Shown in pieces: positions 33,924 to 42,503 of a stretch of DNA of 64,000 nt. Numbering within the stretch: the first letter of the stretch is position 1; every line of letters begins with the position of its first letter. Source of the stretch: Coccinella septempunctata (lineage: Eukaryota > Arthropoda > Insecta > Coleoptera > Coccinellidae); assembly GCF_907165205.1 (NCBI RefSeq), contig NC_058196.1, positions 14,550,501 to 14,614,500 of the forward strand, read 5' to 3'. A program made the translations under genes and the position numbers. The notes under the pieces are model-generated. The model had not been told where the DNA came from. It was given only the letters and a program-made list of their open reading frames with translations, and made no database searches.

Positions 33924-34609
33924 TACTTCATTCACTTTTATTTCAGCACTCGGTTGGCCGTGGAAATTTGACACATTTCACTCTGTATAGTACGAAAATG
34001 AGGGGTTATGATGCTTGTCAAAACATTTTTGGGTTTTAAATCAACGCTATGTTGCCCGTTCTACGTAAAAGTTTCTGTTATTACGTATTTTATCACAATG
34101 TCGAATATCTTCGGGAAATATGTGACGAACATAATTGAAGTTTATACAAACTGATTGAAGGCATACCAAATCCAGTTATTTGCATGGAAAATACAAGAGA
34201 TCAGTATAACCTCATAATATGCACTAGCTTGAGGAGAGTTAATGTTCGTTATCTTCTTTGGCTAAAGTTTGAATACGTCACATCAATTGTAGATTTCAAA
34301 AATATTAACCCGAAGATGAAATGGATATGATGCAGTGGTTGGGTATGGGTATCTCCCGAAGGAATTAACAGATAATTACAAGAATGTTAAATTCTTCAAC
34401 AAAAATCATCTTGCATCAATGTAAGTAAAAGGAATTAAAGGAAGTTTCAAGTCAAGATGAACTTCACTTTTTAACAAAAATTTCACATGAATAAACAATT
34501 AACAGGACAACTGGCCCGTATTTGTGGCTGTTCGTCTTAATACATTGATATAATAATAATAATTAGGTATTTATTGGTACCTTTAAACATTTAAATGTAT
34601 AGGACAAGT

Positions 34610-34920
34610 CATATGAAAAATAGAAAAATCAATTTTCGGGAACTCATTCTACTTATTCACCGAAAATCCAGTAGTAAACTTTTCGCATTAATTCACTCGA
34701 ACATGAAGTTCTCAAATGCCACCACTTTTTTGGGTCTCTCAATAGAAGGAAATTCTTTGTTATCCTCTTCATTCACAATCTTTCAGATTGTGGAAATATT
34801 CAGCTGAAATATAAGTCGTTTAGATTCAGATGAAACATTATATAAATTCCCTTACATTGAAATATGTTCGCTACCGTCTGACGTATTGTGGATTTCATAA
34901 TATCAGGGTATAATTTTTTG
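34610..34920 (-). pseudogene. Tc1-like transposase N-terminal fragment, copy 2
   Basis: The same helix-turn-helix fragment and the same intron (GTAAGG/TTTCAG borders on the minus strand, near 34806-34858) as in copy 1 at 22190-22545, with a handful of differences. The reading is interrupted at 34914 by the foldback. It contains no catalytic residues. Confidence 0.55.
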
Positions 34921-35551
34921 AACAAAAAACTCCATGAGTGTGTCTGATGAATCATTAATTGGTAAAAGGAAGACACACTTGTTTTTTATAATTATATACT
35001 TTGACTATCGATTTCGGCACTAGGCCATCATCAGGTCAGCTGAAATATAAAGAGGACACAGATAATAAAGTTAACAAGACGTCAAATAACGTAAAATTTT
35101 TACAAGTGTTTTTTTCACATTAACATTCTCTGATAAACACGAAGCAATATATCACAAACTCACCGTCAATGAAACATGTACAATTGAAAGACATTAGATG
35201 TATTATAAATTATAGTTTCGCTTTGAATATCCGTTTTTTACTTTTTTAGATGTTCTAGGTTAGAGAGATTATACCGACTAAACATAGAACATCTGAAAAA
35301 GTAAAAAACGAATATTCACAGGAAAACTATAATTTATAATACATCTTATGTCTTTTAATTGTACATGTTTCATTGACGGTGAGTTTGTGATATATTGCTT
35401 CGTGTTTATTAGAAAATATTAATGTGAACAAAACACTTGTAAAAATTTCACGTTATTCGACGTCTCGTTAACTTTATTATCTATGTCTTATTTATATTTC
35501 AGCTGACCTGATGATGGCCTAGTGCCGAAATCGATAGTAAAAGTATAATAT

Positions 35552-35836
35552 TGTAACGTTTTCTTCGCTTGATTAAAACGTCCAACTTATTAAAATTATT
35601 TATTTACACTTAATACACATATAACTCACAAACTAACTATTACACTACTATTTATTTCCACTCTTGTTTATTTCCACTAGTCGCTTGCACTATTACTGTA
35701 CTTGTACTTGCCTACCTGCTCCTTCGCTGGGCTTATATAGGCGCCGGAAACATTCAGGTAGATTCGCGGTTATTCTGGAAGCTCTCGACCGCTCTGGTTC
35801 TCGAAAGGTCCGACCGCAAGGGCCGGACTGGTTACA
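35552..35836 (-). repeat. Gypsy 3' LTR
   Basis: 285 bp, one visible difference from the 5' LTR (T at 35720). The pol frame reads ~47 codons into it before stopping at 35693-35695. Confidence 0.92.
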
Positions 35837-37947
35837 CTGTCCCCTCCTTAAGCCTGTTCTGTCCCAGAACAGATTTAGTGAATTCCTCCGAGGACCGTGG
35901 CGAAACTTGCACTCATCACCATTCCTACAGTAGCCATTGTGATGGAAGTAGCACTCCACAGTTTTTCCAGGCTCCCTGGCCTGCTTTGGGTTGAAACTGC
36001 ACACCAGGATCCGTATACCAATCCTCTGAAATACCACCTCCAGCATGCTTCGCACAACTCGCCAATTCAGCTGGTCCAATCCACAACCGAGCTTGGGAAC
36101 AGCTAATTTCCTTACTCCAAAGCGTTGAAGGTCTTCTTTCAAGCTATGCAGTGCCGTCCATAGATTTTGATAGGTTGGCTTCTGATAGGAATGTTGCTTG
36201 GTCACTAGGTAATAAATGAACCGACCTTCAGCCTTCAATTTCAAAGCTTGTCCGATTATTGGCTGCTGTCGCAATAGTTCTTCCTGACGTCCAAATTTAT
36301 TTCTGAATACTCTTGCTATTCCTTTGCTCATACGAAGGTCCTCCGCTACGCAATGAGCGAGAGAGTATTCCTCAGACACGGTAAAGAGATCTTGATGTAC
36401 TTCCTGTGTAACGCCGAACCGTGCAACGCGTGTCTCACCATAACAATCCATAAACTTCTGGTAATCGCTGCTTCCTTGCATCGGGGCTTCCACAAGACGT
36501 ACCTCTTCTCTGTCCTGCGCGTACGGGGCTAATCGGTTGAAATGGACAACCTTTGGTTTTCCTCTGGGGAGCTTCCTTATCCGGTAAACTACATCATTTA
36601 TCCTCTTGATTATTTCATACGGTCCCTCCCACTGTCTCTGCAGCTTTGGTGAAAAACCTTTTCTCCTTTGTGGATTATGTAGCCACACCAGATCTCCAGT
36701 GGTGAATCCACCTTCAATAGCCTTGATGTCGTAGCGCATTTTCATTCGGTCACTTGCTTGCTGCATTTGATTGCGTACCTTGTCATGAATGTAATCCAGC
36801 TTGTTCCTTAATTTACTAACGTAGTTCTCCCCAGCTACGTCTTCTCCAGGCTTACATCCAAACTCTAAGTCGCAAGGCAGCCTTATTTCTCGGCCGAACA
36901 TTATACTGGATGGAGTTTCCTTGGTAGATTCTTGAACCGAAGATCTATATGTCATGGTGAATAGATGTAAATATTCATCCCAATCCCGCTGGTGATCAGA
37001 AACTACTTTGGCTAGATGTTTTCCCATGGTCCGATTCATTCGTTCGACCATGCCGTCTGATTGTGGATGAAGAGGTGTAGTCCTTGTTTTATGAATCCCC
37101 AATTTGTTGCATACTTCTTGGAATAACTTCGACTCAAAATTTCGGCCTTGATCACAATGCAGCTCCAGAGGTATTCCAAATCTGCAGAAGAATTCTCTGA
37201 CCAATTTATCAGCTACCGTACTTGCCTCTTGATTAGGAATACCGTAGGCTTCCACCCATTTCGTGAAATAGTCCATCGCTACCAAAATGTACTTGTTTCC
37301 ATGGTCTGTTTCGGGAAAGGGGCCAGCGATGTCGATAGCTACTCGTTCCATGGGAGATCCGACGTTATATTGCTTCATTGGTGCTTTTCCTCTACCATAA
37401 GGTCCGTTAGCAGCAGCGCAAACCTTGCATCTTCTACACCAATCTTTAACGTCCCTCTTACAATTTGGCCAATAGAATCGCTGCCTGACTTTTTCCAATG
37501 TCTTGGTTATCCCGAAATGTCCACCTGAAGTTCCGTTATGTAGTCTGGTCAGAATGTCTGTCACACGGCTCTTCGGCACAATCAACTGAAGTCTCTGCTC
37601 AGTTCCATCTTCATTTTCCCAACAACGTTTCAGAAGACCTCCATCAATCTTCAATGTTTCCCATTGTGCCCAATACGACTTTACATTCTGGCTCAGTCTG
37701 GATACTTCTTCCCAAGTAGGTCGTCTACCGCTCTTCTTCCAACTCAGGATTACTTTCAAGTCGTTATCTTCCTCTTGTGCTCTTTGAATTTCTTCAGGTA
37801 GCCAGTCGTCTTCGAGTATTTTCACACTTCTATCATTTATCTTTCCTGGGATAACTATGCTTGATAAATCCTTAGACATTATTCCTCGGATTATCACTTC
37901 GGGGGCATTTTTGGCTTGGGTCGATTTATGCCCCTTATCACCGACCC
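35693..37947 (-). CDS. Gypsy integrase fused to TARG1/OARD1-like macro domain and CCCH finger
   Basis: Numbering starts at the codon at 37897; the frame is open upstream to the gag overlap. Residues ~30-80 are the post-RNase H linker. The integrase has H120/H127 with C157/C160 (zinc) and D189, D249, E285 (DD35E). After a GPYEII..VVYRIRKLPRGKPK tail, residues ~497-637 form a macro domain: DLFTVSEEYSLAHCVAEDLR, MSKGIARVF, RFIYYLVTKQHSYQKPTYQN and PKLGCGLDQLNW. K567 and D608 fit the TARG1 catalytic pair (K84, D125 in human), with the same spacing of 41. A CCCH finger follows (C649-x7-C657-x5-C663-x3-H667). The last ~47 codons lie in the LTR. Protease, RT and RNase H are missing upstream. Confidence 0.9.
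35837..35850 (-). promoter_or_regulatory. Gypsy polypurine tract
   Basis: The minus strand reads TAAGGAGGGGACAG immediately before the 3' LTR, the expected priming site for plus-strand DNA synthesis. It lies within the pol reading frame. Confidence 0.7.
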
Positions 37948-37950
37948 CTT

Positions 37951-38823
37951 TTAGTTTCCCTGCTGAGACTCTTTTTCCAATTCTGGACAGTTTCGCTTAA
38001 AATGCCCACTTTTGTTGCAGTTCCAGCACACAGCATCCTTTTTTCCAGCAAGCAATATTCTGCGGACTTTATCTCTGACAATGTCCTCAATAGATCGGTC
38101 TGTTTCTTGGACTTGTCTTACACGAAGGTGTCCCCTATGCGACGCTTGCTTCGCTGCTTCGATTTCCAAAGCCTGGGCTAAGGCATCATCTACGGTTCTA
38201 GGGCGTGCTAGTCTCAGGGCTTGTTGTATTTCACCATCCTTTATCCCATCCACGAATGTCTGGATTGATAGCTGTTCCAGGAAGCTATCTGGAGCAGATG
38301 GATAAGCCAGCCTGACTAATCTCGCCACATCAGCTTCAAACTCTTGGAGATTTTCCCCTGTTTTCTGCACTCGGTTCTTTATTTGTGCATGGTATACTTG
38401 TTGTAGATGAGCATCACCATATCTCATCTGAAGTTTCGATGTAAGAACTTCGTAACAGGCTGCCATTTCTTCCAATTTTCCATTAACGTCGTCATAAACT
38501 TTGTCAAACTTTTCATCAACTCTTTCATAAACTTCGTCAAATTTTTCGTTCACTATATCGAACTTCTCGTCCACTTTATAAAATTTTTCATTTATGGATT
38601 CCAATTTCTCATCCAATTTATCTGTAAGTTGACTCACCACATCATTACAATTTTCCTTAATCTGGTCCATTTTCTCATTTAATTTTCGAGAATTTTCTTC
38701 ATTTTGGACCATTTGTTCATTCAACTTACAAGAATTCTCGTCCATTTTCCCATTTAATTTTCTCAAAAAGTCCATTACCGCTTGAGTCTCCATCGCGTTC
38801 TGCAGTCTTGTGGTCACTGGCAT
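37951..38823 (-). CDS. Gypsy Gag with heptad coiled coil and one CCHC knuckle
   Basis: ATG at 38821-38823, 290 codons, stop TAA at 37951-37953. Residues ~15-125 are an unusual coiled coil rich in repeated EKFDxV-type heptads (NEKFDEVYERVDEKFDKV). A capsid-like segment follows (FLEQLSIQTFVDGIKDGEIQ). The single zinc knuckle CWNCNKSGHFKRNC is near residue 275. It packages element RNA in this family. The frame is open. The last codons before the stop contain a slippery GGGAAAC, so pol is probably made as a -1 fusion. Confidence 0.9.
   Translation of the reverse strand: MPVTTRLQNAMETQAVMDFLRKLNGKMDENSCKLNEQMVQNEENSRKLNEKMDQIKENCNDVVSQLTDKLDEKLESINEKFYKVDEKFDIVNEKFDEVYERVDEKFDKVYDDVNGKLEEMAACYEVLTSKLQMRYGDAHLQQVYHAQIKNRVQKTGENLQEFEADVARLVRLAYPSAPDSFLEQLSIQTFVDGIKDGEIQQALRLARPRTVDDALAQALEIEAAKQASHRGHLRVRQVQETDRSIEDIVRDKVRRILLAGKKDAVCWNCNKSGHFKRNCPELEKESQQGN
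37954..37960 (-). promoter_or_regulatory. Putative -1 ribosomal frameshift heptamer, gag to pol
   Basis: On the minus strand the end of gag reads G-GGA-AAC-TAA, a canonical X-XXY-YYZ heptamer directly before the stop. Slipping back one base enters the frame that runs open into the integrase ORF. A downstream stimulatory structure was not assessed. Confidence 0.65.
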
Positions 38824-38871
38824 GAACTTCAAATATCCCAAAATTATTTATTTAATTCGAGCGATGTTGAA

Positions 38872-38888
38872 CCCCACACCTGACACCA
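38872..38888 (-). promoter_or_regulatory. Gypsy primer-binding site, tRNA-Leu-like
   Basis: One base after the 5' LTR the minus strand reads TGGTGTCAGGTGTGGGG. TGGTGTCAG plus a GTGGG run resembles the complement of the 3' end of some leucine tRNAs (CTGACACCA end). The match is recalled, not computed. Confidence 0.6.
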
Positions 38889-38889
38889 A

Positions 38890-39174
38890 TGTAACGTTTT
38901 CTTCGCTTGATTAAAACGTCCAACTTATTAAAATTATTTATTTACACTTAATACACATATAACTCACAAACTAACTATTACACTACTATTTATTTCCACT
39001 CTTGTTTATTTCCACTAGTCGCTTGCACTATTACTGTACTTGTACTTGCCTACCTGCGCCTTCGCTGGGCTTATATAGGCGCCGGAAACATTCAGGTAGA
39101 TTCGCGGTTATTCTGGAAGCTCTCGACCGCTCTGGTTCTCGAAAGGTCCGACCGCAAGGGCCGGACTGGTTACA
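38890..39174 (-). repeat. Gypsy 5' LTR
   Basis: 285 bp, upstream LTR in the minus orientation. TATATAAG (plus-strand CTTATATA at 39070-39077) in a GC-richer context is the likely core promoter for the minus-strand transcript. Identical to the other LTR except G at 39058. Confidence 0.92.
39070..39077 (-). promoter_or_regulatory. TATA box of the Gypsy 5' LTR
   Basis: TATATAAG on the minus strand, 98-105 bases into the LTR, directing transcription into gag. The duplicate in the 3' LTR is at 35732-35739. Inferred from motif and position only. Confidence 0.55.
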
Positions 39175-39457
39175 ATATAATTATAAAAAACAAGTGTGTC
39201 TTCCTTTTACCAATTAATGATCAGAGTATAACTATTTGAATGAGAGGACCTGATTCGTAAATAGCACTTCCTGAAACCCTGTCTGTTTTTTCAATCTTTT
39301 CGGCATTTTCGTAATAAAAATTGATATAAGTTGTGGCAACGGCGTTATGACATTAACGACATTTCATGAGTGCCAAACCTTACTCCGTTTTAGTTACAGA
39401 AACTTCAGAAAATTATTTCATGGCCAACCGACTGCTAAAATAAATTTGAATGGAGTA

Positions 39458-40214
39458 AAAAACGTCAAAATGGAATGAAATTATATGCGAAAATCGTTTC
39501 GATATTTGTCATGTTGACAGTCTCTGAAGTTTGTTATTTTAATCAATAGAAATTTTTTAACGTTATCAGTAGAACTACATAAGAGAAACGCTGCCAAAAC
39601 TTCTTGACAATACTTCTATTCAAATCTCCGTGCAAAATCGACTATTGTTATCGCTTTTATATTCATCCCAGGAGATAGCGAATAAGGCGGAAAAAGTATC
39701 GTCGAAGAATCCTAGGGGTATAAATTATCCAAACAAACTCCCCAGATATCTGGCTATCAACGGATTCCAAACGTACTTTCATGCGATCCCAGAAGTTCGA
39801 CGGCGCACAGCCTGAAAAAGTTTGGTCGGCTAGGTCTACGTTCTTCGAATTTTCCGTATGGAGTTGCAGGCAGAATTCTGCTCTTGTGGAAATTCTCTAA
39901 CGTTAAGAATGTACCTAAGAATGTATATTTCGACTATTGGAGAATGGGGAAAGTGAGGATTTGTCGCCTCAGAAGTGATTGCCAGAAGCGCTTATCGATC
40001 TTGTTCAACAAGTAACTAGTCTATTTCAATATCTATTTCTGAGAGAACTTGGAGAAATTGACTGAAATGTTTCCGAAGAGATATTTCCTCAATTTCGCTT
40101 TCTTCAATTTGGCTTTCTTCAATCTCAATAATAGAAGCTTGAGACTGCTTGAGATTTGGTAGAGGATTCAAGGGCGGATATCGAATGAATGTTCGAAATT
40201 TGGGGGATCTGAGA
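39458..40214. other. No recognisable gene
   Basis: AT-rich DNA with only short open stretches. No RT motif is visible until about 40220, where a LINE fragment starts. Confidence 0.4.
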
Positions 40215-40720
40215 ATCTGCTTCTGAAGTTAAAAACTAGGAATAATATCCTGCATAAACTAGCTGGTACTTCATGAGGTGGTGATGCAACTACTCTTCGA
40301 ACGGCAGCCCTAGCTTTGTGTTTTTCGGCTGCTGAATATTGTTGCCCCATTTGGGATAATTGTGGTCATGTGCAAACAATTGATTCACAGCTTAATATTT
40401 CCATGAGAACTATATCTAGAACTATTAGATCTTCACCCATTCAATGGTTACCTGTTCTTTCAAACATTGTACCGCCTTATATTCGTAGACAGACTGCAGT
40501 TATGAATTCCTGGATTAAGTTTCAATCCTTTCCCGACTCATTTCCAATTCTGTCCTACATTCCAGAAAATACGATTCCAAGAGTGAAGTCGCGCAAACCT
40601 TTATGGTCCAACTCTTTTCCTAATTCGAATATAAGGGACAAGGACCTTTGGCTGTCTGAATGGAATACGTGCACTATTTTCAACCACGAATTAGTGTTAG
40701 TGATCCCTCGAATTGAGTTA
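40215..40720 (+). pseudogene. LINE reverse transcriptase C-terminal fragment
   Basis: The plus strand reads KLKTRNNILHKLAGTS, a stop, GGDATTLRTAALALCFSAAE, YCCPIWDNCGH, LNISMRTISRTIRSSPIQWL, PVLSNIVPPYIRRQTAVMNS and RKPLWSN..LWLSEWNT. This is the well-conserved post-thumb region (RNNILRKLAGTSWG...EYCAPVW...WLPVLSNI.PP..RR) of a family of non-LTR retrotransposons. One nonsense codon (TGA for Trp) sits at 40274-40276. 5' truncated; the upstream RT is absent. Confidence 0.78.
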
Positions 40721-40739
40721 CTTGTTTTATTTATATTAT

Positions 40740-41525
40740 ACCCAATATCATATTTCCACTGCAGTTCTCAGAAAAATCAATTTTGACTGATGATGTGAAA
40801 TTGATCACTCTAGAAGACACTCTATGAATTTTTTTTACATTAATTCGAAATGCATAAGCACAAGAATAGAATTCCAATTTTTGCCACAACTCTGAACGTG
40901 TTATAATGATCAAACAAATCAGAAAATATAGGAACATTAAGAGAATTTGTATTGTCATGCCAGCCTGAGAAGCTGGAATCCGAGAAATTTCGTCATGAAA
41001 CATTTTACAATGGTCGAGGAAATCAAAAATAAATGTTCGATATTTTTTTATTTGCTAATTTTCCATCATATTACTTCTTGACAATAATGACAATAATTCA
41101 TTGTATGTTATCGATTCTTAAAGTATGCAGTCAAGAAAACTCAGTTCAAAAAATATTTAATAGACAAAATAAATATTGAATTCCTCAAAGAACACATGAA
41201 TTAATAATTGTTTGAAAAAAGGTTATTAAAGTTTACAAGCAGCTCACAACATATTTCTGACTCACAGAAGATGATCGAAGTGGAAACTACCAGTTTGCAA
41301 ACATTTATCTGCACGTTTCATCAACTGGCCATTTCCTTTTCTCTTTTTCAGGGGTTTGACAAAATTTCAATGATTAAATTCTAGTCATGTGTTCATGCAT
41401 TTCGAATTAATGTAAAAAAAATTCAGAGAGTGTCCTATAGGGTGGTCATTTTCACGTCAGCAATTAAAATTGATTTTTCTGAGTACGGCACTGGAAATAT
41501 GATATTCTGTATACATAATCCAACA
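40740..41525. repeat. Foldback element, ~150-bp arms
   Basis: The left arm (40740-40890) carries ATATCATATTTCCA, CAGAAAAATCAATTTT, GACACTCT, and TTTTTTACATTAATTCGAAA followed by TGCAT. The right arm (41375-41520) carries the same landmarks inverted. No coding capacity. It begins just after the LINE fragment, and may have inserted in its 3' part. Confidence 0.75.
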
Positions 41526-41904
41526 GATGCTAAAAAGTGTTACAAATTCTGAAGAAATCAATCAATTCTGTTAAACCGTACCTACCAGAAATATAGTCGA
41601 ATGAATTTCGGTCAGGATGAATGAATCGTTATGCAAGGAAAAAATAGGAGACATTTTGGCCATTTTGTGATGCTTATGGTAGACCTTATATATGGTAGTA
41701 CACTGTATTTCATCCTCTAATTTTTTATTCTTAATATCACTTTTTATTAGTCTCTTGAATTGATTTCAATTATGATCAGATGTCATGAAAAATGGTAATT
41801 GGTTTTAAATATTCCATCCATTATAAAAAAGTGATTTTTAATGTATATCTTTTCTAGCGAAAGGGGAATTTGAGTTGTTTCTAGTATTATAATTATGTAC
41901 AAAT

Positions 41905-42060
41905 GAACAACATTCGTTGTCTACTGAAGGGATGTCGAGAGCTATACCAGCTAGAAAAAAACGTATGACACATTCTCCAAATCTTAATCCGAATCTCAAA
42001 ACAGAAACGGCCTATCATTTTTAGATTTTGAATTATGAAGAAAAATTAAGAAATTACCAT
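41905..42060. repeat. Single arm of the ACAGGGTGGGC foldback family
   Basis: ATTCGTTGTCTACTGA, then ATGACACATTCTC, CAAAACAGAAACGGCCTATC and TAGATTTTGAATTATGAA follow in the same order as the right arm of 13624-14214 read on the minus strand. No opposing arm is found nearby, so this is a decayed half copy. Confidence 0.6.
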
Positions 42061-42169
42061 TTTCAATAATGCTGAGTTACTCGATTATTTCAACTCATAT
42101 TCGGGAAAGGTTATTATATACTTAAGGCACTTTTTTATGATGAATTCGAATATGGTTTACTGAATTTTC

Positions 42170-42364
42170 TGTTGAATTAGATTCGATAATGACAAAATAT
42201 AAATCAAGTAGGAAGTTTGGTCAGCTTTCAGAAAAAGATCAAGTTTGCTTTTTGACATCTGTCAATAATAAAAATATAAAAAAAATGTTGCTGAATAAAT
42301 AGAGTTACGAACTTGTGAATCTCTTTTATTAAATACAGAGTGAAGCAAATATTAAAATATAACA
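42170..42364 (+). repeat. Copia 5' LTR
   Basis: 195 bp, AT-rich, bounded TGTTG...AACA, without visible differences from 46507-46701. A clear TATA box was not singled out because the LTR is so AT-rich. Confidence 0.93.
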
Positions 42365-42379
42365 GGTTATGGGCCCAGA
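42365..42379 (+). promoter_or_regulatory. Copia primer-binding site (half initiator tRNA-Met)
   Basis: GGTTATGGGCCCAG directly follows the LTR. This is the same word found after the LTR of Drosophila copia, which primes from an internally cleaved initiator tRNA-Met. Confidence 0.85.
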
Positions 42380-42503
42380 AGCACCAGTGATTGAAATATA
42401 GTAAGAGGACAATCTCAAATTTCGTAAAGAAGAAAGTGAAGAAGTGCGCAGTATCATATAATAATTTGAAAGAAAACCAGTGGGCAGTAAAACAAGTAAA
42501 ACT

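Larger units (their letters stand above)
35552..39174 (-). mobile_element. Ty3/Gypsy element with macro domain, RT region deleted, young
   Basis: Two 285-bp LTRs (35552-35836 and 38890-39174) start TGTAACG and end GGTTACA; I see one difference (35720 against 39058). The 4-bp duplication ATAT flanks it (35548-35551, 39175-39178). On the minus strand the order is LTR, primer site, gag, frameshift heptamer, integrase, macro domain, CCCH finger, polypurine tract, LTR. Protease, RT and RNase H are absent, so it must move in trans. It was inserted into the right arm of a palindromic foldback. Confidence 0.92.
34914..39220. repeat. Long palindromic foldback split by the Gypsy element
   Basis: After removing the Gypsy (35552-39174 plus a 4-bp duplication) about 680 bp remain. 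They form two near-perfect ~300-bp arms, from TCATTAATTGGTAAAAGGAA near 34950 to its complement ending at 39220, around a short centre near 35262. TCAGGGTATAA (34903-34913) and TCAGAGTATAA (39221-39231) look like an 11-bp target duplication with one change; copy 1 has one such site. Each arm carries CTGATGATGGCCTAGTGCCG or its complement. Confidence 0.75.
33924..39457. mobile_element. Tc1-like deletion derivative, copy 2, hosting foldback and Gypsy
   Basis: Begins TACTTCATTCACTTTTATTT at 33924 and ends with the inverted TTTGAATGGAGTA at 39457; collinear with copy 1 (17031-22682). Its sequence near 34120 is the empty site for the P-like THAP insertion of copy 1, and copy 1 near 22440 is the empty site for the foldback insertion here. 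The left TA is clear (33922-33923); the right flank has mutated to AA. Confidence 0.82.

Noticed and set aside
35664..35933. Plus-strand open frame repeated in both Gypsy LTRs (also 39002-39217)
   Set aside because: It sits in the LTR antisense to the element and exists twice only because the LTR does.
36000..36300. Macro domain as a separate host gene trapped between Gypsy sequences
   Set aside because: It is in one uninterrupted frame with the integrase, inside matching LTRs, and followed in-frame by a zinc finger that ends in the 3' LTR, so it belongs to the element.
38407..38682. Plus-strand open frame opposite the Gypsy gag
   Set aside because: It is the antisense of the heptad-repeat coiled coil; composition and position are fully explained by gag.
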